A stretch of 64,000 bases of DNA, from NCBI RefSeq assembly GCF_002305895.1, contig NZ_CP022203.1, forward strand, positions 8,404,001 through 8,468,000, read 5' to 3'. Both the position numbers and the translations under genes were made by a program. Positions within the stretch are counted from its first letter, which is position 1. Every line of letters starts with the position of its first letter. Of the stretch, positions 33,095 to 41,921 are shown one piece after another. The stretch is from Corallococcus macrosporus DSM 14697 (GTDB lineage: Bacteria > Myxococcota > Myxococcia > Myxococcales > Myxococcaceae). The notes beneath the pieces are model-generated. The model saw nothing but the letters and a program-made list of their open reading frames with translations, was not told where the DNA came from and did no database searches.

Positions 33095-35161
33095 TTGAAG
33101 AGATTGAGCGCCCTCACCCTCTCCGCGGCACTGGCGTCGGCCGGCTGCACGCACACCCCTGCGGCGCCCGAGCCCGCCGCGCGGCAGTCCCCGGCTCCCG
33201 CCCCCGCCGCCCAGGCGCCCAGGCCCGTGCCGCCCCCCGAGGGCGCCAGCGTCCTCTCCGGCACCCTGGCTGACTTCACCGCCGCGTGTGACGCGGACCT
33301 GGAGCGCGCCCGCGCGCAGGTGGCGGCCATCAAGGCGCTGGACGCGCGCAAGGACGGCCCGGCGGTGCTCGCCGCCTACGACGAGGCCCAGGGCTCGCTG
33401 TTCGCCGCGGCCAACCGCTCCAGCCTCGCGCGCGAGGTGCATCCGGACGCGGCCTTCCGCGACGCCGCGCGCGAGTGCGAGCAGCGCGTGGACTCCGCCA
33501 ACGTGGCGCTGTCCCAGGACCGCGGCGTCTATGACGTGCTGGCCGCGGTGGACCTGTCCGCCACGGACGCGGCGACCCGGTACTGGCTGGAGCGCGCGCT
33601 GCTCGACTTCCGCCGCGCCGGCGTGGACCGCGACGACGCCACCCGCGCCAGGGTGAAGGAGCTCAACGAGGAGCTGCTCAAGCTGGGGCAGAAGTTCAGC
33701 AAGAACATCGCCGAGGACGTGCGCAAGGTCACCTTCACGCCCGCCGAGCTGGACGGCCTGCCGGAGGACTACCGCGAGGCGCACCCGCCGGGCGCGGACG
33801 GCCTGGTGGTCATCACCACCAACTACCCGGACTACTTCCCCTTCATGACGTACGCGAAGAGCGCGAAGGCGCGCGAGAAGCTGTGGCGCGCCTACCGCCA
33901 GCGCGCGTACCCGGCCAACCACAAGGTGCTGTCGCTGCTCATCACCAGGCGCCACGAGCTGGCCACGCTGCTGGGCTACGCGAACTGGGCCGCGTACACC
34001 ACCGAGACGAAGATGACGCGCACGCAGCAGGCGGCCGCGGACTTCATCGACCGGCTGGGCGCGGCCACCGAGGCCCGCGCGAAGCGGGAGTACGCGCAGC
34101 TCCTGGCGCGCAAGCAGCAGGACGTCCAGGGCGCCAAGGTGCTGGAGCCCTGGGACCACGACTTCTACGAGGACCGGCTGCGCGCGGAGCGCTTCAGCTT
34201 CGACTCGCAGGCGGTGCGGCCCTTCTTCGAGTACGGCCGGGTGAAGGCGGGGGTGATGGACATCACCTCGCGCATCTGGGGCATCACCTACAAGCCGGTG
34301 AAGGACGCCAAGGTCTGGCAGCGGGAGGTGGAGACCTATGACGTGTTCGACGGCGACACGCTGCTGGGCCGCATCTACCTGGACATGCACCCGCGTGACG
34401 ACAAGTACAAGCACGCGGCGCAGTTCGACCTCGTCGCGGGGCAGGCCGGCAAGCGCTACCCGGAGGCGGCGCTGGTGTGCAACTTCGCGCGCCCCGGCGA
34501 GCTGATGACGCACGACGAGGTGGAGACCTTCTTCCACGAGTTCGGCCACCTGCTGCACGCCATCTTCGGCGGCCACTTGAAGTGGGCGGGCATCGCGGGC
34601 ACGCGCGTGGAGTGGGACTTCGTGGAGACGCCGTCCATGCTGCTCCAGCAGTGGGCCGGCAACCCGGAGGTGCTGAAGGAGTTCGCCAGGCACCACGAGA
34701 CGAACGAGCCCATCTCCGCGGAGCTGGTGGAGAAGCTGCGCGCGTCGAAGGAGTTCGGCCAGGGCCTGTGGGCGCGGCGCCAGCTCTTCCTGTCCGCGCT
34801 GAGCCTGGACTACTACTCGCGCGCGCCCGGCTTCGACACCACGCAGGCCCTGGTGGCGCTGCAGGACAAGCTCAGCCCCTTCAAGCACGAGCACCGGCAT
34901 GGCACGCACTTCGAGGTCGCCTTCGGGCACCTGGATGGCTACTCGGCCGCGTACTACACGTACCTCTGGTCCTCCGTCATCGCGAAGGACCTGGAGACCG
35001 AGTTCCAGCAGAAGGGCTTCCTGGACCGGGAGACGGCGATGAAGTACCGCCGCACCGTGCTGGAGCCCGGCGGCTCCAAGCCCGCGGCCGAGCTGGTGAA
35101 GGACTTCCTGGGGCGGGAGTACGGCTTCGACGCGTACCGCGCCTGGCTGGACTCGAAGTAG
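33095..35161 (+). CDS. M3 family oligoendopeptidase-like lipoprotein
   Basis: 688 residues. The start is a TTG at 33095 with GGAGG nine bases upstream. KRLSALTLSAALASAGC is a lipoprotein signal. A Pro/Ala linker leads to the M3 peptidase domain. The zinc motif VETFFHEFGHLLHAIFGG is at residue 481 (HEFGH), followed by the third ligand in VEWDFVETPSMLLQQW, then HGTHFEVAFGHLDGYSAAYY. It degrades short peptides in the periplasm or at the outer membrane; M3 enzymes are usually cytoplasmic, so the lipid anchor is notable. Confidence 0.95.
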   Translation: MKRLSALTLSAALASAGCTHTPAAPEPAARQSPAPAPAAQAPRPVPPPEGASVLSGTLADFTAACDADLERARAQVAAIKALDARKDGPAVLAAYDEAQGSLFAAANRSSLAREVHPDAAFRDAARECEQRVDSANVALSQDRGVYDVLAAVDLSATDAATRYWLERALLDFRRAGVDRDDATRARVKELNEELLKLGQKFSKNIAEDVRKVTFTPAELDGLPEDYREAHPPGADGLVVITTNYPDYFPFMTYAKSAKAREKLWRAYRQRAYPANHKVLSLLITRRHELATLLGYANWAAYTTETKMTRTQQAAADFIDRLGAATEARAKREYAQLLARKQQDVQGAKVLEPWDHDFYEDRLRAERFSFDSQAVRPFFEYGRVKAGVMDITSRIWGITYKPVKDAKVWQREVETYDVFDGDTLLGRIYLDMHPRDDKYKHAAQFDLVAGQAGKRYPEAALVCNFARPGELMTHDEVETFFHEFGHLLHAIFGGHLKWAGIAGTRVEWDFVETPSMLLQQWAGNPEVLKEFARHHETNEPISAELVEKLRASKEFGQGLWARRQLFLSALSLDYYSRAPGFDTTQALVALQDKLSPFKHEHRHGTHFEVAFGHLDGYSAAYYTYLWSSVIAKDLETEFQQKGFLDRETAMKYRRTVLEPGGSKPAAELVKDFLGREYGFDAYRAWLDSK

Positions 35162-35177
35162 GCGGCGCGCACGGCGG

Positions 35178-35208
35178 CCCCGGCCCCGGCTTGAAGCCGG
35201 GCCTGGGG
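35178..35208. terminator. Bidirectional terminator hairpin
   Basis: CCCCGGCCCCGGC pairs with GCCGGGCCTGGGG (two mismatches) across a TTGAA loop, between the convergent M3 peptidase and reductase genes. Confidence 0.7.
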
Positions 35209-35215
35209 TCGCGGC

Positions 35216-35965
35216 TCACTTGCTGACGAAGGCCTTCTCGATGAGGAAGTCGCCCTGCTCGTGCGAGTCGCCTTCCTGGAAGCCGAAGCCCTCGAGCAGG
35301 CTCGCCGTCTCCTTGATCATCTCGTGGCTGCCGCAGATGACGACGCGGTCCGTCTCCGGGTCGAGCGGCTTCGCGCGGAGCATGTCGGTGATGCGGCCCT
35401 GGTTGCGGAACGGCTCGCGCGTGACGGTCGGGTGATAGGTCAGCTTCTCCTTCACCAGCTCACCCAGGTACTCGTCGTTCGGGAGCTGCTCCTCGAAGAA
35501 CTTCGAGAACGACAGGTCGCACACGTTGCGGCAGCCGTGCACCACGGTGATGTGCTCGAAGCGCTCGTAGGTCTCCGGGTCCTTCACCATGCTGAGGAAC
35601 GGCGCGAGCCCGGTGCCGGTGGCCAGCATCCACAGGTGGCGGCCCGGCCGGAGGTTCGCGATGGTGAGCGTGCCCACCGCCTTCGTGCCCACGAGCACGT
35701 TGTCGCCCGGGGTGACCTTCTGCAGGCGAGAGGTGAGCGGACCGTCCGGCAGCTTGATGGAGTAGAACTCCAGCGTGTCGTCGTAGTTCGCGCTCGCCAT
35801 CGAGTACGCGCGCATCAGCGGACGACCTTCCACCTCCAGGCCCATCATCACGAACTGACCGTTCTGGAACCGGAAGCCGCTGTCACGCGTGCAGACGATG
35901 GAGAAGAGGCGGTCAGACCAGTGCTGCACCGACAGAACACGCTGAGTCGTGAAACCCGTCGCCAT
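35216..35965 (-). CDS. fpr: Ferredoxin/flavodoxin-NADP+ reductase
   Basis: 249 residues. FAD-binding RAYSMASANYDDTLEFYSIK, NADP-binding LWMLATGTGLAPFLSMVKD, HGCRNVCDLSFSKFFEEQ, VVICGSHEMIKETASLLEGF, and the AFVSK C-terminus of bacterial Fpr enzymes. It moves electrons between NADPH and ferredoxin or flavodoxin in the cytoplasm. Single gene; its promoter must lie in the 474-bp gap upstream. Confidence 0.96.
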   Translation of the reverse strand: MATGFTTQRVLSVQHWSDRLFSIVCTRDSGFRFQNGQFVMMGLEVEGRPLMRAYSMASANYDDTLEFYSIKLPDGPLTSRLQKVTPGDNVLVGTKAVGTLTIANLRPGRHLWMLATGTGLAPFLSMVKDPETYERFEHITVVHGCRNVCDLSFSKFFEEQLPNDEYLGELVKEKLTYHPTVTREPFRNQGRITDMLRAKPLDPETDRVVICGSHEMIKETASLLEGFGFQEGDSHEQGDFLIEKAFVSK

Positions 35966-36439
35966 GGCTCAGCCCTGATTCTTCCCGTGGAAATTGTCGA
36001 ACGGCACGAAGGACTCCTTGTCTAGGCCACAGCCGCTTGCCGCATTCCGGCCTGACCGTCGCCTGTTTGGCTGATTCGTTGGCGGAATGTCAACCCGTTG
36101 GCACGAGGGTGGCTCGCGCCTGGACGGCGGCACACGGGCCAGGCGCCGCGCCGCGCGCCGCGTCTTCAGCGCCGCGCGTATCACTCCGTCCGCCCGCGCC
36201 TCCACCGCGCGGGCGCCGCTCGCCTGCCGTGGCCCGCGTCCGCCCGGCCTGCCCACGCCGGGAAACGCGTTACCCACGCGTCCCCATCCCATGCCCCGTG
36301 GCTGGCGGGTGGCCAACGCCGGCCTGCCCCCTGGCACGCCCCGGAGGTCCACCAGGCCACGGGCCCTGCTGGAGAGCACCTTGCTACGGCTTCGGCTGTC
36401 CCGGCTTCGTAGGGGGCAGTGTGGAGGGGGGTAGCCGAC
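35966..36439. other. 474-bp divergent intergenic region
   Basis: Upstream of both fpr and the DUF1592 gene. It shows a TTGGC-containing direct repeat (CGTTGGC at about 36077 and 36098) in an otherwise AT-richer patch at 35990-36110, next to fpr. The remainder is GC-rich with no gene-like frame. Confidence 0.6.
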
Positions 36440-38143
36440 GTGACACCCATGCATCGACGAAGAGGGGGCTGGCTCTTCCTTGCGGGCGCGACTCTCGCCC
36501 TGCTGGTGACCAGCTGTACCGATGACGACCCGATGGCCCGGGTCAAACCCGATGAGGAGATTCCAGTGGATCCAACTCCGCCACCGGGGTCACCGCCGCC
36601 GGTGGCAGGTGAGTGCGAGAACGTGCCCAGGAAACCTGGACGCGTCACGATGCACCGGCTCAACCGCGCGGAATACAACGCCACCGTGCGGGACCTGCTG
36701 GGAGACACCACCCAGCCGGCCAAGGACTTTCCCATCGACGACCACGGCTACGGCTTCGACAACATCGCCGACGTGCTCTCGCTGTCGCCGCTGTTGATGG
36801 AGAAGTACTCGGCCGCGGCACAGAAGCTGGTGGAGGACGCCTGGACGCGCGGCGTCTTCAATTCGTGCACGCTGGACCCGGCCAACCCGGCGCCGTGCGC
36901 GAACGAAATCCTGTCCGACTTCGCCCGGCGCGCGTGGCGCCGTCCGGTGGAGCAGGCGGAGGTCGACAAGCTGATGAGCTTCGTCACCCTGGCGAGCCAG
37001 CACGCGGACCCGCCCGCCGAGGGCGTGAAGCTGGCCCTGCGCTCGGTGCTCATCTCACCGCACTTCCTCTTCCGGGTGGAGAAGAACGCGCCGCCGGGAA
37101 GCACCGAGCCGTACACGCTCGACAACTACGAGCTGGCCAGCAGGCTCTCCTACTTCCTGTGGAGCAGCATGCCGGATGACGCGCTGTTCGCCGCCGCGGA
37201 GGCAGGGAAGCTGACCGACCCCGTGGAAGTGGAGGCCCAGGTACGGCGCATGCTCGCGGACCCGAAGGCACGCGCGCTGGTGGAGAACTTCGCCGGCCAG
37301 TGGCTCTTCACCCGCGCGCTGGGCACCGCGGTGCCGGACGGCACGCTCTATGGCGCGTTCAACGAGGAGCTGCGCGCCGCCATGCGCACGGAGACGGAGC
37401 TCTTCTTCGCGGAGTTCATCGCGGGGGACCACAAGCTGAAGGACATCATCGACGCGCCGTTCACCTACGTGAACGACCAGCTCGCCGCCTACTACGGCCT
37501 GCCCCCGCCCGGCAGCCCCACGCATGTCCGCGTGGAGCTCACGGGGCACCCGGAGCGCAGCGGCATCTTCGGCAAGGGCTCGCTGCTCACCGTCACCTCC
37601 AACCCGGACCGCACCTCGCCGGTGCAGCGCGGCGTCTGGGTGCTGGAGCAACTGCTCTGCTCCGCGCCGCCGCCACCACCACCGGACGTGGAGAACCTGC
37701 CGCCGCCCATCACTCCGGACATGACGATGAAGGAGCGCATGGCGCTGCACCGCAGCGCGCCGGCGTGCCAGGGCTGCCACCGGCTGATGGACCCACTGGG
37801 GCTGTCGCTGGAGAACTTCGACCCCATTGGCCGCTGGCGGATGCAGGAGGTGAGCGGCGCGCCCGTGGACGCCACGGGTGACATGCCCGACGGCGCCATC
37901 CTCAACGGCGTCCGCGACATGCAGACCTACCTGAAGCAAGACCCGAAGCTGACCAACTGCATCACCGAGCACATGCTCACCTATGCCACGGGCCGTGGCA
38001 TGAACGAGGCCGACCACTGCGCGGTCGTGGACATCGCCAGCCACGCGGAGGCCCGCGGTGGAAGACTGGTCGACTACATCCTCAGCATCGTCTCGAGCAG
38101 CCACTTCAGACAGCGCGGCGCGGAGGAGGCGCAGACCCCATGA
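36440..38143 (+). CDS. DUF1592 family lipoprotein (DUF1587/1592/1588/1585)
   Basis: About 567 residues. A GTG at 36440 has GGAGGGGGG eight bases upstream; an ATG at 36449 is the alternative. The signal RGGWLFLAGATLALLVTSCT gives a lipobox. Domain order: DUF1587-like MHRLNRAEYNATVRDLLGD (after the N-terminal linker), DUF1595/1592 with LRSVLISPHFLFRVEKN and SRLSYFLWSSMPDDALFAAA, DUF1588 with SGIFGKGSLLTVTSNPDRTS and RGVWVLEQLLCS, a single CQGCH heme-c-like motif in a DUF1588 context (ACQGCHRLMDPLGLSLENFD), and DUF1585. Role unknown; always paired with DUF1552. Confidence 0.93.
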   Translation: MTPMHRRRGGWLFLAGATLALLVTSCTDDDPMARVKPDEEIPVDPTPPPGSPPPVAGECENVPRKPGRVTMHRLNRAEYNATVRDLLGDTTQPAKDFPIDDHGYGFDNIADVLSLSPLLMEKYSAAAQKLVEDAWTRGVFNSCTLDPANPAPCANEILSDFARRAWRRPVEQAEVDKLMSFVTLASQHADPPAEGVKLALRSVLISPHFLFRVEKNAPPGSTEPYTLDNYELASRLSYFLWSSMPDDALFAAAEAGKLTDPVEVEAQVRRMLADPKARALVENFAGQWLFTRALGTAVPDGTLYGAFNEELRAAMRTETELFFAEFIAGDHKLKDIIDAPFTYVNDQLAAYYGLPPPGSPTHVRVELTGHPERSGIFGKGSLLTVTSNPDRTSPVQRGVWVLEQLLCSAPPPPPPDVENLPPPITPDMTMKERMALHRSAPACQGCHRLMDPLGLSLENFDPIGRWRMQEVSGAPVDATGDMPDGAILNGVRDMQTYLKQDPKLTNCITEHMLTYATGRGMNEADHCAVVDIASHAEARGGRLVDYILSIVSSSHFRQRGAEEAQTP

Positions 38144-39483
38144 GCAAGAAATTCAAACTTTCGCGACGGACCGTCTTGCGGGGCTCCGGGGCGCTGATGG
38201 CCCTGCCCCTGCTGGAGCAGATGCTGCCTCGCACCGCGCGTGGCGCGCCGGGCGACGTGCCCCGGCGGCTGGCCGTCTTCTACACGCCCAACGGCATCCA
38301 CATGCCGAAGTGGACGCCCACCACCGAGGGACCGGGCTGGGCGCTGACACCCACGCTGGAGCCCCTGGCGGCGGTGAAGGACGACCTGCTGGTGGTCTCC
38401 GGCCTGGCGAACAAGCCCGCCTTTCCCGATGGTGACGGACACCATGCCGCCGCCACCGGCGCGTTCCTGTCCTGCGCCAAGGTCTTCAAGACGGAGGGCA
38501 CCAACATCCGCGTGGGCATCTCCATGGACCAGGTCATCGCCAACCACATGGCGGCGATGCGGGCCACCCGCTACGGCTCCATGGAGCTGGGCATCGACGC
38601 GGGCCGCGGTATCGGCAACTGCGACTCCGGCTACGCGTGCCCGTACGCCAACAACATCGCCTGGTCCGGCCCCCGCACACCGGTGGCCAAGGAGACCAAC
38701 GCCCAGGCCGCGTTCGACCGGCTCTTCGCGGGGACCATCCCCGGGGAGACGCAGGCGCAAATCGAGAAGCGGCGCGCGTACGGCAAGAGCATCATCGACG
38801 TGGTGCGCGACGACGCCAACGCGCTGCAGGGCCAGCTCGGCGCGGCCGACCAGCAGAAGCTGGAGGAGTACTTCACCAGCGTGCGGGAGCTGGAGAAGCA
38901 GGTGGACGACGTCTCCGTCCCGTCCGCGACCTGCGCGCCGGCCACGGCGCCCATCCTGACCGAGGACCCGACGGCCAAGACGAAGGCGATGATGGACCTC
39001 ATCGTCCTCGCCTTCCAGTGCGACGTCACCCGCGTGGCCACCTTCATGCTGGCCAACGCGCGCGCGAACAAGGTCTACCCCTTCCTGGGGCTCAGCGGCG
39101 GGCACCACACGTACTCGCACCACCAGAAGGTGCAGTCCAACTACGACGCGCTCGCCACCATCGACAGGTGGGAGGTGACGCTCCTCCAGTACCTGCTGGA
39201 GCGCATGAAGTCGGTCATCGAGGTCAACGGCATGTCGCTGCTCGACAACTCCATCGTCTACTTCTCCAGCGAGGTCGGCGACGGGGACTCCCACAACCAC
39301 GTGGACCTGCCCATCCTCCTCGCGGGCCGGGGCGGCGGCGCGCTCACGCCGGGCCGGCACATCCGCTACCAGGAGGACCCGCTGGCCAACCTGTACATCT
39401 ACCTGATGCAGGCCATGGGCGTGCCCGACGTCACCACCTTCGGTGACGACGGGACGGGCCCGCTGCCCGGCCTCGTCGTGTAG
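38140..39483 (+). CDS. DUF1552 family exported protein (Tat signal)
   Basis: 447 residues; the ATG overlaps the DUF1592 stop (ATGA). The N-terminus KFKLSRRTVLRGSGALMALP is a twin-arginine signal, implying a folded, perhaps cofactor-bearing export product. Core DUF1552 segments: LAVFYTPNGIHMPKWTPTTE, SYDQ-type region STEMGIDAG-like block (GSMELGIDAGRGIGNCDSGY), GISGGHHTYSHHQ-like GLSGGHHTYSHHQKVQSNYD, and SSEVGDGDSHNHVDLPILLA. It is related to DUF1501-type sulfatase-fold proteins. Function unproven. Confidence 0.93.
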   Translation: MSKKFKLSRRTVLRGSGALMALPLLEQMLPRTARGAPGDVPRRLAVFYTPNGIHMPKWTPTTEGPGWALTPTLEPLAAVKDDLLVVSGLANKPAFPDGDGHHAAATGAFLSCAKVFKTEGTNIRVGISMDQVIANHMAAMRATRYGSMELGIDAGRGIGNCDSGYACPYANNIAWSGPRTPVAKETNAQAAFDRLFAGTIPGETQAQIEKRRAYGKSIIDVVRDDANALQGQLGAADQQKLEEYFTSVRELEKQVDDVSVPSATCAPATAPILTEDPTAKTKAMMDLIVLAFQCDVTRVATFMLANARANKVYPFLGLSGGHHTYSHHQKVQSNYDALATIDRWEVTLLQYLLERMKSVIEVNGMSLLDNSIVYFSSEVGDGDSHNHVDLPILLAGRGGGALTPGRHIRYQEDPLANLYIYLMQAMGVPDVTTFGDDGTGPLPGLVV

Positions 39484-39595
39484 TCCGGCCACACCCGTGC
39501 GCGGCGGGGCAGGCGAGCGAGCGGCCCGCCGCCCGCCGTTCCCGCCGCGCACGCTTCCCATGCATGAGAGCGGGTCCTGGCGCATCATCGCCCCC

Positions 39596-40240
39596 ATGCC
39601 TTCCTTCGCGCGCGCTCCCCGTTGGTCCGCCCTGCTCCTGCTGCTGCCGCTGCTCGGCTGCGGAAGCGGCGGCACCCGCCAGGGCCAGAGGCAGACCGCC
39701 ACCACCCGGCAGGCGGTGACCTCCAGGCAGGCCGCCGCGCCCGCGAAGCAGCAGGCGCAGCCACGCGCCGCCCTTCCGGATGCGCGGGCCTTCGCCCGGG
39801 ACATGGTGGCCGCGCACAACCTGGCGCGCTCCCAGGCCCGACCCGCGCCCAAGCCCCCGCTGCCGCCGCTCGCCTGGTCCAGCGCCGCCCAGCGCAAGGC
39901 CGCGTCCTGGGCGAAGGCCTGCAAGTTCGAGCACAACCCGGACCGGGGCGACTTCGGGGAGAACCTGGCCGCCGCCACGCCCGGCGCGTGGACCACGTCC
40001 CAGGTGGTGAAGAGCTGGGCCGACGAGGCCGCGGACTACGACTACCGGCGCAACACCTGCGAGAAGGGCAAGGTGTGCGGGCACTACACCCAGGTGGTGT
40101 GGCGCAAGACGGCGTCCGTCGGGTGCGCCACGGTGATGTGCAACAAGAACTCGCCCTTCGGCGCGCAGTTCCCCACCTGGCAGCTCTGGGTGTGCAACTA
40201 CGCGCCGCCGGGCAACTGGGAGGGTCAGCGGCCCTACTGA
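39596..40240 (+). CDS. CAP (SCP/PR1) domain lipoprotein, copy A
   Basis: 214 residues from the ATG at 39596. SALLLLLPLLGC is a lipoprotein signal. A 40-residue Gln/Thr-rich linker precedes the CAP domain (65-214): AHNLARSQARP (His), FGENLAAATPGAW (Glu), CGHYTQVVW (Glu/His signature) and LWVCNYAPPGNWEGQRPY. Extracellular, function unknown for bacterial CAP proteins. A paralogue follows after 103 bases. Confidence 0.9.
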   Translation: MPSFARAPRWSALLLLLPLLGCGSGGTRQGQRQTATTRQAVTSRQAAAPAKQQAQPRAALPDARAFARDMVAAHNLARSQARPAPKPPLPPLAWSSAAQRKAASWAKACKFEHNPDRGDFGENLAAATPGAWTTSQVVKSWADEAADYDYRRNTCEKGKVCGHYTQVVWRKTASVGCATVMCNKNSPFGAQFPTWQLWVCNYAPPGNWEGQRPY

Positions 40241-40343
40241 GCGCGGACGGCGCGTGCCCTCCGGGGCTGGTGCGTCCATGGCGCGCGACACTCGCGTGGC
40301 GAGGAGGTGACGGCCCTCCCGCCCGCGGCGGATACTCCGCGCC

Positions 40344-40919
40344 ATGCCCCGTCCCCTGCTCCGCCGCCCGTGGCCTCTTGGCCTGCTCGTCTCCGCGCTC
40401 CTCATCGGCTGTGGCTCCGACACGCCCAGCGACGGTGACGGTGACGGTGACAACCAGCCGCTGACCATGACGCAGTTCGACCGCGACATGCTGGACGCGC
40501 ACAACGCCGCGCGCAGGAGCGTGGCGACCTCGCCGCCGCTGGATGACCTGACGTGGGACGAAGCGGCGACGCGCACGGCCAGGGCCTACGCCGCCCGGTG
40601 TGACTTCACGCACAACGCCAACCGCGGCAGCCTGGGGGAGAACCTGACCGCCGCCTCGTCCAGCGCCCTGGGTGCCCAGGGCGTGGTGCAGGGCTGGATG
40701 GACGAGGCCGCGGACTACGACTACGGCAGCAACACCTGCGCGAGCGGCAAGGCCTGCGGGCACTACACCCAGGTGGTGTGGCGCAACACGCGGGCCCTGG
40801 GCTGCGCCGTCCAGGAGTGCACGGAGAACTCACCGTTCGGGTCCAGGTTCCCCACCTGGACCCTGTGGGTGTGCAACTACGCGCCGCCGGGCAACTACGT
40901 GGGCCAGCGTCCCTACTGA
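40344..40919 (+). CDS. CAP (SCP/PR1) domain lipoprotein, copy B
   Basis: 191 residues. LGLLVSALLIGC is the lipobox; a GDGDGD linker encoded by a GACGGT trinucleotide-pair repeat follows. CAP motifs: LDAHNAARRS, LGENLTAASSS, ACGHYTQVVWRNT and LWVCNYAPPGNYVGQRPY. The last 70 residues are about 70% identical to copy A, so the two are a tandem duplication. The stop overlaps the convergent hydrolase gene by seven bases. Confidence 0.9.
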   Translation: MPRPLLRRPWPLGLLVSALLIGCGSDTPSDGDGDGDNQPLTMTQFDRDMLDAHNAARRSVATSPPLDDLTWDEAATRTARAYAARCDFTHNANRGSLGENLTAASSSALGAQGVVQGWMDEAADYDYGSNTCASGKACGHYTQVVWRNTRALGCAVQECTENSPFGSRFPTWTLWVCNYAPPGNYVGQRPY

Positions 40920-41743
40920 CGCAGGTGCTGGTCCAGGAAGGCCGCCACCTGCTGCCAGGCGCCGGCGGCGGCCTGTTCGTCGTAGCGCTCACCGGACGGG
41001 TTGGCGAAGGCGTGCTCCGCCTCGAACTCCAGGATGTAGTGCCGCACGCCGGCCTCATCCAGGGCCTGCCGGAACGCCTGCACCGTCGCCTGCGGAATGG
41101 ACGGGTCCTTCGTGCCGAAGATGCCCAGCACCGGCGCCTGGATGGCGGCGAGCTCCCGGGCGTCCGTCACCGGGTTGCCGTAGTAGAGGACCGCCGCGTC
41201 CAGTTCCGGAATGGCCATGGCCGTGCGCAGCGACCAGCCGCCGCCGAAGCACCAGCCGATGCTGCCCGTGCGCGGCGCCCGCACCCGCGCGTCCTGCTGG
41301 AGGAAGGCGTGCGCGGCCCGCAGCGTCTCCTGCGCGCGCGCCGGGTCCACGGCCTTCAGGAGCGCCAGCGCCTCCTCGCGCGTGGTGGCCACCTTGCCGC
41401 CGTACAGGTCCACCGCCAGCGCCGCGTAGCCCTCCGCCGCCAGCCGGTCCGCCCAGTGCTTGATGTGCGGGTTGAGGCCCCACCACTCGTGGATGACGAG
41501 GACGGCGGGCAGCGGCCCCTGGGCGCCCTGGGGCAGGCTCAGGTAGGCCTGGGTGCCGGCCACCTCCACCTCCTCGCCCTGGAGCGAAGGCGGGGCGTCC
41601 GACCGCAGCGTGTGCATCGCCTTGAAGGCCTCCTCCGACACGGCCCCCGTGGCGGACGGCTCGCGGAGGACCTCCCGGGCGCGGCCCTGGACGCAGCCAC
41701 TCAGCAGCAACGCTCCCATCATCAGCAACAGGCCCTGGCGCAT
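40913..41743 (-). CDS. Dienelactone hydrolase family lipoprotein
   Basis: 276 residues. MRQGLLLMMGALLLSGCVQG is a lipoprotein signal. The alpha/beta hydrolase domain has VLVIHEWWGLNPHIKHWADR, the nucleophile IGWCFGGGWSLRTA (Cys as in dienelactone hydrolases), LGIFGTKDPSIPQA (Asp) and EFEAEHAFANPSG (His). Substrate unknown; the lipid anchor is unusual for a family mostly known as cytoplasmic. Confidence 0.9.
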   Translation of the reverse strand: MRQGLLLMMGALLLSGCVQGRAREVLREPSATGAVSEEAFKAMHTLRSDAPPSLQGEEVEVAGTQAYLSLPQGAQGPLPAVLVIHEWWGLNPHIKHWADRLAAEGYAALAVDLYGGKVATTREEALALLKAVDPARAQETLRAAHAFLQQDARVRAPRTGSIGWCFGGGWSLRTAMAIPELDAAVLYYGNPVTDARELAAIQAPVLGIFGTKDPSIPQATVQAFRQALDEAGVRHYILEFEAEHAFANPSGERYDEQAAAGAWQQVAAFLDQHLRQ

Positions 41744-41921
41744 GGTGTGTCGACCTCCGTGGGTTGGCCCGCCCCCTCGGCGGGGACGCTGGCGGCCCTG
41801 GGACTATCGCGGGCGGGCGCCGGGCGCCACCGCGCCGCGCGCGTCTCCTGGAACGCGAAGAGGGCTGGGAGGGGAGAATCCCTCACCAGCCCCCCGGGCG
41901 TGCTGCCTCAGCGACGGGTGA

